Below are positions 36,601-48,600 of a stretch of DNA of 60,000 bases, one piece after another; within the stretch, counting starts at the first letter, position 1; each line of letters opens with the position of its first letter. A program made the position numbers and the translations under genes. The notes under the pieces are model-generated. The model was given only the letters and a program-made list of their open reading frames with translations. It had not been told where the DNA came from and searched no databases. Origin of the DNA: Glandiceps talaboti (lineage: Eukaryota; Hemichordata; Enteropneusta; Spengelidae); assembly GCF_964340395.1 (NCBI RefSeq), contig NC_135552.1:11231194-11291193 (forward strand), in the 5' to 3' direction.

Positions 36601-39600
36601 CATCGGGACAATATAAATACATTAACTTGTCATACACAACTGACATGGCCATCAAGATAACATAACTACATATATATATGCTGTCACTTACCCATATATG
36701 ATGCCCAATGCAGGGATCTCCTATCTCGTTTATCAAAGGCATTGATGCTAGCTCCCTTGGATAAGAGCAACTCCACCATCTAGACAAGAAAAATAGAGTG
36801 GTTCTATAAATAGATTGTAGGGCAAAGGTCAGATATTACCAGTACATTTGAAGCAAGAAGTGAAAGTCTCTTTTTTTTCATAATTTCTGTATATGCAGTA
36901 TCACATATCTCAAAGTTTTTTTTTTTTTTTTTTTTTTTTAAAGTGTGTTAGAATTGTTTTCAGCGATTTTTTATACAGATATATACAAAAATACAAACGT
37001 ATAATTCTACAGATTTCCAAAAAATGGAATTCTGCATATCTCAAAGTTTATAATCCAGTATTGGTGTAACTGTGTTTCAAACATACTTTTCTTCATAAAC
37101 ACATACAGAACCCCTCATATCTACCAGTACATCTATTTTACAGTTTGCGGATATTGAAAAAAACCCACCTAAGTCATCAAAATCTGTATTGTTCATATTC
37201 TAAACACAAATACGTATTTATTTCAGATTTTTATTCATAAAACAACTTTACTATGTTTTCCCACTTGAAAAATGAATGTGAAATGGCATATAAAAAGTCC
37301 TTGTTTGTAACTCAATAAATCCAAAAAAAATTAAACCATGCATACAATGTTTGTTACTGTACATACATATTTTTTTTTGCAATTTATTTTCAGGTTATTT
37401 ACAAGTCGTGTCTTCTTTACCTTTGCACTGTCAACCAAATTAAAATACACCTGACATGTCCTAAATTACCATTCCATAGTATTATTCATGTGTCAACATA
37501 AATATGTTTACAGTATTCAAATTTGTTATAGAACTATATAGCCTTGTAATTATCTATTGTGGATGAAATATACATACATCTTTTGTAGGACTGTGTATAG
37601 AACATTTACATATCACAGATATCTACCGTACATGTATTATATATAGACAGTACCTTACAAGTATTGATTGTGTCTGGGTGCATTAGACAGTTGAAATTAG
37701 AGTGAGTGACACATGACACTCCAAAGCCTACAAACATGGAGAATCTAATTTGATTTTCAATCCATATCATGGTCAGTACATGTGGGCGAGGGATAGTTAG
37801 ACCGACATGTGCTGGGGATATAGGACTTATTAGGTATTCCAGACATTGGGGAAATTACAATGTAATTGAACACAAATGTCAATTATTGAACCTAATCTAA
37901 GAACTCCACTTGAATCAAATACTAGTTTTGGCCAATAAAATTGGTCATGTATATACAACATTACACACATCTCAATTCAACTGCTTGTCCTATTTCCCTA
38001 ATTGCCAAATAAATCTTTTTTTTTCTTCAGGATTTCAAATTTGATTAGTCTGACTGAATATTTATACATAATCTCTGACTTTGGACAATCATGTACATGT
38101 GTATGCTTAGAAACTTGTTCACTGTCCTTATCACAAAAATGATCAATGTCACTGAAAATCTGTAGTAACTCTCTGACTTTGGACCATAAAGTACATAGTA
38201 TGCTTAAATTTTTTTTTGCTGTCATTATCTAAATCAATTTCTGTGACTGAAAATATATAGTAGGTCTTTGAATTCTGAAATTGGACCACTATATACATTT
38301 GTATGCTTAGAATCTTGTTCACTGTTGTTATCACAAAATTTATTCACGTCACAGCAGATTTGCAGTTACAATAATCTCTGAAATTTTAGGACTACCATAC
38401 TCAAGAAACGTCTAACTATTCTTTTGCTTCAATAACGCTTATCTGTATTTTTAAGGTATACGTGTCAGGTTAGTCTCTGAATTGGAATCATTCTGCTGTT
38501 CTTGGCCTTTAGAAACATGCTGCAGTATTTTCATACCCAAGAAACGTCTGAATGATTCTTCACTGACAGTCTTATCTGCATTTAGGTACGTGTAGGTTTG
38601 TACACATTTAAGTAATCCCTTGGCTGTACCTCTGCGTGTTCATTATAGGAAATTACATGTATTTTCTCTTTGCAAATGGTATATGTTTGTAATAGGCCTT
38701 TCCAAAATTTGCCATGGTGGCGCTCTACTTCCTGTCTGTGTGTGTACCTTGAGGGTATACATGGTATATAGGTTATTCAGTTAATCATAGAGCACTGCTG
38801 CTTTCCTCTATGTCTGATGATACAAAGAACATCCCTGATTTACACTTCTACAGAATACCAAGATGGTACCGGTACTATAAGGCAATGATACCCCCAACTT
38901 GAGCGAGGGCGCTGTATTCTCAATTTCCTGTTGGCAGTCTGGAATGCCCTATATAGTACAGATATATTATACAGTATGTAAGCTATCTGAGCTTAATTTA
39001 GTGTACATTTATAAAGTTAATTACAATCCTTCTTAGTGTCACGGCATTTTGAAAAGCTCTCTTACTAAAAAAAATCCCATCAGTCATTTAAAATTTAAAA
39101 TGATTTCCAGAATGTAAAGTCCCTTTTTTAATATTCAATTAATGAAATCAAGAATAGAAATCTTTGTATGGTATTTTCCTCTTGATGTGTATTTTTAGTG
39201 ACAATTACTGTCCACATGCAAATGTTTGCAAGACTTTGTTACTCTTCACACTATTCATGTGTACAGGAAAAATGGCGTTGTATTTCCTTTCATTTTGATT
39301 AGGAAGATCTATTTTTATTTCTATGTTTTTCATCGTAAGGCACGATCAATTAATTTTTTTGTTTGCCATCTGTGTGCGGGGTAGGTTTGTCAGTAGATTG
39401 AGAAAAAAATAAACACATTTAGCTATGTTTAAAATTTTCACGGAAGACTGTACTTTATACTAATTGTAAATGGAAAGACTGTTCAAATATCTTCATAATA
39501 ACTACACATATATCTAAATAGTTGTTTAAGACAATCAAACTTTGGATACTGACATTTATATTTCAATGATATAGTAGGTACATACAGAAAATGAATCCCC

Positions 39601-42600
39601 AGAAGAGTGAATATTTCATGACATGCTAGCATTGGTTTTTTTTCAGTGTTTTTTTTTTGTCCTTGTCTCCCTGGTAGGTTTTATGGAAATTCAATGACGG
39701 CAAACAAAGTATTTAGAATTGATGGCACCTAACACCTTTAGAAGGATGGGTTTGTTGGTTTGTTAAAAAAATAAAAAGAAACACTGAGTGTGTACATGTT
39801 GGTGATGTTTTCAATTTATATCATATTTGTAACAGTCTCATTGCCTCTTTACCATCAGTAATGGTGTGTGGTCTTTTGTAGAACCTGTATTACCTCTGTA
39901 CAATTATGTATTTGTATTTGTATACATTGTATGTCTGTGTAAAAAATAACTGGCTCAAAATTTTTTTTAAATTATCATTTTCTGAGGTCCTATAGAGGGA
40001 ATTATTTTTTAACATTGTAGATCAGATTCTAGAAATCTTGGTACCTGTAATAGCATTTTACCTCATTCTAGAGGGTCAAAATAGAACAAGATGGTTGACT
40101 TATTCTCATGTGTACCTATAGTACTGCAGGTGTAGTGTGTGGAACAGAAGTTATAGTGTCAACCAAGAAATTGAATAGTCCCTATTTTCATGACAAACCT
40201 TGGGCCTAGGGATAGAATGCTATTGCAGGTATCAAGAATTGTAGGGTCTGTCAGGTCATAGAAAACACAAATAAATAACGACGATTAACCCTACAAAATA
40301 CTGATTGTTGACTTACCTCCATATGTCCATTAAATGCTGCATGATGTAGACTAGTTCTTCCTTGCCTATCACTGACATTCACATTGGTCAATTGAGGAAT
40401 TATCAACTCGGCACATTTCACGGAATTGTTGGCGGCAGCAACATGGAGAGGAGTTTGCCAGTTTTTGTCTCTGGCATTCACATCAGCATTGTGTTTCAAC
40501 AGTACTTTGACAACCTCCTAACAAAGAAAAACACACAGACAGACAAGCATTTTGGTTTAACAGTACTTTGACAACCTCCTAACAAAGTAAAATACACAGA
40601 CAGACAAGCATTTTGGTTTAACAGTACAAGCATTGTGGTTTAACAGTACTTTGACAACCTCCTAACAAAGTAAAATACACAGACAGACAAGCATTTTGGT
40701 TTAACAGTACAAGCATTGTGGTTTAACAGTACTTTGACAACCTAGTAACAAAGTAAAACACACAGACATATATTAGCATTGTGGTTTAACAGTATTTTCA
40801 CAACCTAGTAACAAAGTAAAACACAGACAGATATTAGCATTGTGGTTTAACAGTACTTTGACAACCTCCTAACAAAGTAAAACACACAGACAGACAAGCA
40901 TTGTGGTTTAACAGTACTTTGACAACCTAGTAACGTAAAGCACACAGACAGATATTAGCAGTGTGTGCCAACTATGCTTAATTAAACACTGTCGCCAATA
41001 AATAATTTCTGAGTAGAAAACTCTTATACTTTAATTGCATTGAATGCATCTTTAATGACATTAGTCTATTGTCAACACATACTGATTTTGGACTGATTTC
41101 AATGGTGTTTTTTAGACAGGTGATAAGATCTCTGACATACTGGGATATGTAAGTTAAAAGTCAAATTATGTGGCATTGGTAATTTTCTTTTGTCAATATC
41201 AGTGATATCAGATGAGGAAATGTAATGTAATAGGAAATCTATAATTGCAACTTTTTTATTATTATTTGTACTCTGATTTCGTGTTTTATTCAGAAGAGAT
41301 TGGTAAGGGAAATGAAGAACTCAAGATTGGTTAGACTTAAGAGAACAAATTAATTGTATGCTCTAACATTTTCTAAAACGATGCAATATTTTGCTTTGAA
41401 AGATGTACAATGTAACAATTGCGCTTTCAAGTATCAAGTTGTTATTTTGAACAAGACAGCATCACCATAGCAACCCTGCAGGACTGTCAATTTGATGCTT
41501 CATCAACACACATTAATATGTAGTGTTGCACCCAACATTTGATATTTCCCTATCTCTAACTACCTAAGTGGAGATTTACAAGAAAAAAATGTATCTTTCA
41601 TACTGATTACCCTAGCAACCAGAACATCATGGGCACTGATCTAGTGTTTTTTACCATGTTGATAAAAAAGATGAAATCTCCATGTACCCTTAACCAACTT
41701 CTTGTAACCTACCGAACATTTCCATAACAGCCATCCTATTATTATGCAAATTACAAACATCAATTTTTATCATACAGAAAACTACTGCAGGTACAATACA
41801 TATCAAATACCTGTAATGTTTCCACGTATATTTCCATGACAACAACCCTATTATTATGCAAATTACATAAACATGTCAATTTTGTTCAAGTGGAAAATAC
41901 TGCAGGTACGATACATGTGAAATACACTGTAATATTTGCATACACTTTAACTGTAAGTTGTAACAGTTGCCGTGTGATATTGCAGCTCTATCCAACTCTC
42001 GATTTCCTCTTTATTAACATACAATATAAGTACATGCATAAAGACATTAGTATCTAATGAACCACAATCAACCTTCGCTCAGCTAAAGAAAATGTGATTG
42101 CAATAATGGGGCTTGCTGTCTTTTATGGCTAATACTATTGACTAAAAAATGTACCTTCATCCAGCAAAAGTCATGGGAAAATATCTAAGATTTCAAATAA
42201 AGTGTGTATAACGTACAATGTCTTTTCTAGCCTAGAAACTTAGTTAATATGCAGCTTGAAAATGCTTGCCAGAAAAATCAGCCAGTATGTCATGTATGCC
42301 AAATGTCCAAGTCTCTGACTTATGTCTTTTTCCAAATTTATTTGTTGCTTTATATACAAATGCAACACAACTATATAAAAGACACAGAAACTTAAAGAAT
42401 ACATCCTGACAAAAAATTCAGTGGTCAATCAATTTTGATCCAAATAAACTCAGTTTACCAAGTCAATAAGTGGACTCTGGGCTATGTTTGTCAGAACATT
42501 GAAATAGAATTGCTGACACTACAAAGACACAATAGATTAATTACCTCACTCCTTGATGCACATGCTCTGTGTAGAGGTGTCAACCACCTGTTATCTTTGG

Positions 42601-45600
42601 TATTTACCCTAGCACCTGCAAAATATAAATGTGATTTGTCAAAAACATTTCCCAAAAGGATCCACGAATTGATGTCATAAATGTACCATATTATTCAAAA
42701 CCTAAACACACATCGACATTTGTATATTCAATGTCATTCTCTTCACATTATTTAAGGACTTTGAGTATATCATTATAGCTTTAATAGCAAAACTGATAAC
42801 AAACCTGGTGAACAAGGAGGAGTAAAGTTGGTTGGGTTTGGGACTCAGAATGTAAGATACGTTGTGTTGCACTACCCAGAGTCACCAGCCTACTCTATCT
42901 ATGAAAGGGGTTGAACGACGTGTGAAGGCACCCTTTCAAAACATGCTTTACAGACTGGGGTGGGACTTGAACCCTCCAAACTCCAAAGCGATGAACTGCC
43001 ACCTGTCACAAGCTAGGTCGACATCCATTAATCCTACCACACTACCAACCAGGCTACCCAAGCTGACATCCATCAGTCCTACCACACTACCAACCAGGCT
43101 ACCCAAGCTGACATCCATCAATCCTACCACACTACCAACCAGGCTACCCAAGCTGACATCCATCAGTCCTACCACACTACCAACCAGGATACCCAAGCAG
43201 ACATCCATCAGTCCTACCACACCACCAACCTGGCTACACACAGGCTGTAAATTTCCCAACTTCCCATACACAATTATCTTTTAACATATGGGAAACTACA
43301 AATATGCAAATTTTAAGTGATTTTTCCCAAATAAACACCATTTAAACACAGGTTTTTGATTCAAGATTAATTTTCAAAATAAGCATCATATCAAATGATA
43401 ATAATTACCTAATAACATGAATTTTTTTTTACCAAAACTAAAATATTTTGTACAAAATAATGCATGCATCCATACACTAGTAACAATACACTGTAAACCA
43501 TGATATTTTTGCCACCAGTAAAACTTTGTGTCTTTGCAGTCTTCAACTAGTTCTCAAAGATTACTGTTTACTAATTACCAGACCGGTACTCGTGTTCAAC
43601 AAGGCATTGTAATCACTACTTATTTTTGCGTGTTATATTTTCCAGCGAAATAGGCAGAAAGATAAATTTGGATGAAAATGTCCAGGTTTTACAGTACTTC
43701 ATTGATGCATGTACATCTGCTGAATATCCTTTTTTACAATGTAAAATCTATACATTTATCAATAGGACTGAAATATCAATAAGCCATGAAAATCAGAAAC
43801 ATATTACTTTATTTCATTTGATTTCAGAGATGGTACCTTGGAATCAAATAACAATTTCTCCCAATTATAATATTATTACTATATTGAACACATCTCACAA
43901 TATAAATATATACATGAAAGACATCAGAATTTAATATTTGTCTGTATAGAACTTAGAAGTATTGATAAAAATAACTATCATAAATTGAGAGTATACATGT
44001 ACATATTCTATCATTCTCATGCTATTGTCAATCCACACCACCGTTTCCTTAGATCATCTTGACAGCACAATGGTTTCAAAATCCTTGACAAAATCTCAAA
44101 TACAGAATATGTTCCTTCAAAATTATGCTTTTATATCAACCAAGTTATATGAATACAAGAAACATATGGTTCTTACCGCTTTGGATCAACAAGTCTACAA
44201 TTTCTGCTTCTCCGCAGTACGCCGCTGCATGCAGTGGGGAACGTCTCTCCATATCCTACAATGGAAGATTGATATTGATAAAGACAAGGGTAAAACTCCT
44301 ACATACGTCAATAGAGAGATAGATGTTGACAACTGCATAGTCTTGTACATGTAGGGTGAGCTTCACGTTGGTCAGCAGATACCCTGGGGGCACAATATGA
44401 CATAATCCAACCATCTTTCAACAATGGGTCATTCTATTTAATACAGGGGTAGTATTCTCTCATTGCAGACAAGTCACTGGACACGCCAAATCAATACATG
44501 ATGTGGAGACATGAGTTAATTCAACAGGATGATGGATGCATGTTGGTTGTGAAATAGCATGGGTACGGGTTAGGAATATAGTCTTTAGGTTAAAAATAGA
44601 AACGTAGATTTTCACAGAAAGCATATAACTTTAATTAAAGTGGCAATATGGATGAGGATTGGGTATTTATTTTGGATTTCTAATTTGTAAAAATTTTTAT
44701 TTAAATCCCTACTTGTAAAACCAATGTGAAACAACATTGACAAAACTCTACATGATTTGTTTTTTTTACTAAATACACTGCAAGATTATAATAAATGTCT
44801 AAGATATTAATTCTTGTATGTACAATAACAAACATTTTTACACATCTTTCAGCTTTTTGTATTATACTAAGTTGTAAAACAAGGACTTGGCATATGTTAT
44901 TTCACATTGATTTTTTCAAGTAAGAAGCCATGATGAAATAGATTTTAAAATTAAAAATTCGCTTTAACAGATGTACATTGTACATGTGCCTGCTGTTTTG
45001 ACATTTTTTTGTTTTTTGTTTGTTTTTACTTCACAATACACCCAGAGTAGACTACATGTACATGTATATCATGTAATTATTTATTTTGATATTTCAATCC
45101 ACAATGGTCAAAAGTAAAATATACCAATTCAACATTTATAATCAATCAATTAACACCTGATGCTAATATAAGAACAAAAGTGTTTTCTGTTTGTTCTTGA
45201 CAGTGTTCATATTGAACCTTAATTGCACTCATGAAAACTTTTCCTATATCCTCAATAAAACGATGCTTTCATTCAATAGGGAACTTGCAATCCAGACTGA
45301 GCATGCTCAGACGCAAAGGACCATGGAATTATCTGTGGTTATCGTAATACCTAATCTGGAGCTACCGATTAAAAAAACCTTCCACAATGGTCTGGGTAAC
45401 TATGAATTGATCATTCATGGTTGCAAACAATGTAACAGTATTGTTTACAATACTAATTCATTAGTATTTATTATCACATTTCCCATGATGCAACATTCAA
45501 CATGGCAGGTTTGCAAGTTCCCTATTCTGCTTGCTTTGTAACACTGCACACAGGACACACAAATATCATTTCATTGTTCAAGATTTATCGCTGGAAATGT

Positions 45601-48600
45601 CATAATATTATGACATTGTACACTGAAGTAGAACAGTACTGTCATTTGTACTATACTAGTACATACGTTAAAATTCAGCTGAGATTTCACTTTTCATGGT
45701 TCAGTGACAAACTGCCAATACTGATGTTTTCTTAGCAAAGCAGTGAAAAGATTCATCACCAGTTGAGACGTAGATAAAGCATAACAATTTCTTCAAACAC
45801 ACACACACTTGTAAAACTGACATGATTTGAATAATACATCACAGCAGGGTTTGAATTTAACTTCTTTGGGTTTCTTCATCAGACTTTAATACATGTAGTC
45901 AAGTAAACTGTTTCAGCGATAACCGTATTGATTTCTGTTTACAGTCTGCAAGACAACCACCTTAAAAAAATTGTAGTAGTCTATGTGTCTTGGACTGCTG
46001 TTGTGGTAGTCTAGATAAAATTGTTGGTAGGCTGAGACTAAGGCTACGTGTCTTGGTCTGTTGTATTTTTAAGCCAAGCAATTGACAGTTTACAATACTA
46101 TCTTATCCATAAAGAACTGCAATAATTGTAGCGTTTGATGTGATTTTGAGGGGTTTTTCTTCTGTTTTTCTGAGTAACCTGAATCAAACGCTACAATCCC
46201 TGTATCATAAACACAAATACATGTAGATGAGATCAGGCTGAAAACATGAGCGAGATGTCAGCATACTGCCCATTTCAAAATGCTGCATGCGTTGCTACAT
46301 TTGCTGATTTCGATGGAATTGGGGTACCTCTGAACACTTCTTGGGTCTTGAAGGCTCCGTAATTAATGTTGGTGTTTGGAAATGTCCGATTTTTCTGCTA
46401 AATTACGCCTTATCTGCCCAAAAATCAATTTTTGGCAGCTAAGGCGTAATTTAGCAGAAAAATCCACCCAACTTTGCAATTCCAATCTGAATCGCTTGCA
46501 TCTATTTGTGTTTTATGTTATAGGAATTTTAGCATTTGATTTGGGTTAAACAATTAACATCGGAACGAAAAAAGGCACAAAAACAGAAGAAAAAACCTTC
46601 AAAATCACATCAAACGCTCCAAATATTGCAGCTACATGTAATCCATAAACATCCAAATTTTCACATGACTTATATATTAATCATAAAGTAAATGGAGAGG
46701 ATTTTCCGACTTCCTTTCCCCTCATCTAAAAGTAAGCACACATGGTGTATTAGAATGCCAAATTGGATCACCACGCTGTCTGTATTCCAACGTCCTTTCT
46801 AACTAAACCATTTAACATGTGAGTGGAGGTATAAATCGTAACGATACCGCACATGTACATTGTAGTTGTAGATTCTAAACTATAAATGTAGCTACATAAA
46901 CATCCATATTTTCACATCAGGATTACTAATGGTTTATTAATGATATAATGTAAATTCATAGGCGATTTTCCAACTTTCTTGAAATAAGCAGACATGGTAT
47001 ATTACCATTAGAATGCATGAGTTAGGCTACCATACAAGGTAGATTCCTTTACAATGCAGAAGTTAGGCCACCATACAAGGTAGATTCCTTTACAATGCAG
47101 AAGTTAGGCCACCATACAAGGTAGATTGGTGATTAATAGTAATGATGAATGGTGGCAATAATGAGAGCATAATAGCACTGAAAGGTCACAATGTTGGCCT
47201 TGCTGGGTAATTTTTATCATCTTTACATGTACCTCTCCCCTCCTCTGACCATTTCATTCAAGGTCTATTCAGAACTCTGCACAGTAGGAATAGATTGGCA
47301 CAATGGAAAACGGAAATTGATTCTTTTTGAACATTCAGAATCTAAAATGGTGAAAACCGCTGACATTCCGGAGTGTGTGTATATTGGGAATACACATACA
47401 ATGGCTAAATTAGGACGTATCTTTACTCCTTTTACCAACAAAAGGGACAGCACATGAAAACTACACTTTGTGAAATCACAGCTACAAATGAGAGGTAATA
47501 TAAATTTCCTTTGTGAATTATAGGCTGTCTATGTGAGTGTACGACAAAGTCACTCTTCTGAGTGACCTCAGCGAGGCACACAGATGGTAAGATAATGACC
47601 AAATTACAAACAAATTTAACAGAAGATGAATTGATAGTGACCTTGACTATATACAATCATTCTATTTGTTGCCATGGCGATCTTGTCTTGAATGGGGTTA
47701 TATGCAAATACATGCATAGGTGTGCACGTAACAAATTTGCAGCTCAAAAAAAGTATGAATACCGTTTCTTTTCACAAAGAACCAAATTAGCATTTCTAAC
47801 ATATATATGACAAAAAAAGTTACAGGGTTCGTACACTTAAAGCAAAACAAAATTCCAGGACTTTCCAGGGGTTTTTCGTCAGTTTTCCAGGGGTATTCAT
47901 ATTGATTTTGACCATTTTCCAGGGGTGTTGACACTATAGTATATTTTTTGAATGACATCTAATTGTCTGATGTGGACGAGAAAAATCAACAACAGTTCCC
48001 ATATGTCACAAAACATTTTAAAGACAATCGACACTATGCAAGATATTGGTTTAAAAACCACGTTTACACGCTAAGATTAACGGAGAAACCTCTGTCCTAC
48101 CCCCTAGCTAAGTAGCCGTTTCGTCAAGCTGGTGCATTGATCGTGTAAGATTGAGTCGCAGCATTCGTCAGTCTAATTCAGACATATCCAGAAAAATAAA
48201 TCAAAAAGTAAAGTTTGTCCTCATTATTGTTTGGTTTGATGTTACTAGATTTATAAGCGACCTAAAATAATATTTTTCTTCAAAATTTAGAATAAAAACG
48301 TCATTTACGTAACGAAATTTCGAGCTATGAATAATTGAATACATTCATCGCTTGCGTCTCGATGTTTATGTACCGATGCCACGAGTTGCGGAACATCGCG
48401 ATTTCAACTCAACTTGACCATTGACGAATGTTACTGTACCGACAACATAAAACAGTAGTTTATTCTTTTAGAACATGTAACACAAATACCCATTTATCGA
48501 CGAAATAAAAGTCACAACCGTACTTCCACAACCCGGAAATTCAACTGCACTTCTCTAGGCCCTAGCCCTAGCTTGTAGTATCAGTCGACTCGTGCGCCGA

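Noticed and set aside
42862-43284. 140-codon + frame with a [14 protein letters not shown] repeat
   Set aside because: It is the translation of a 45-bp minisatellite that is open on both strands because its length is a multiple of three; no splice or homology support.
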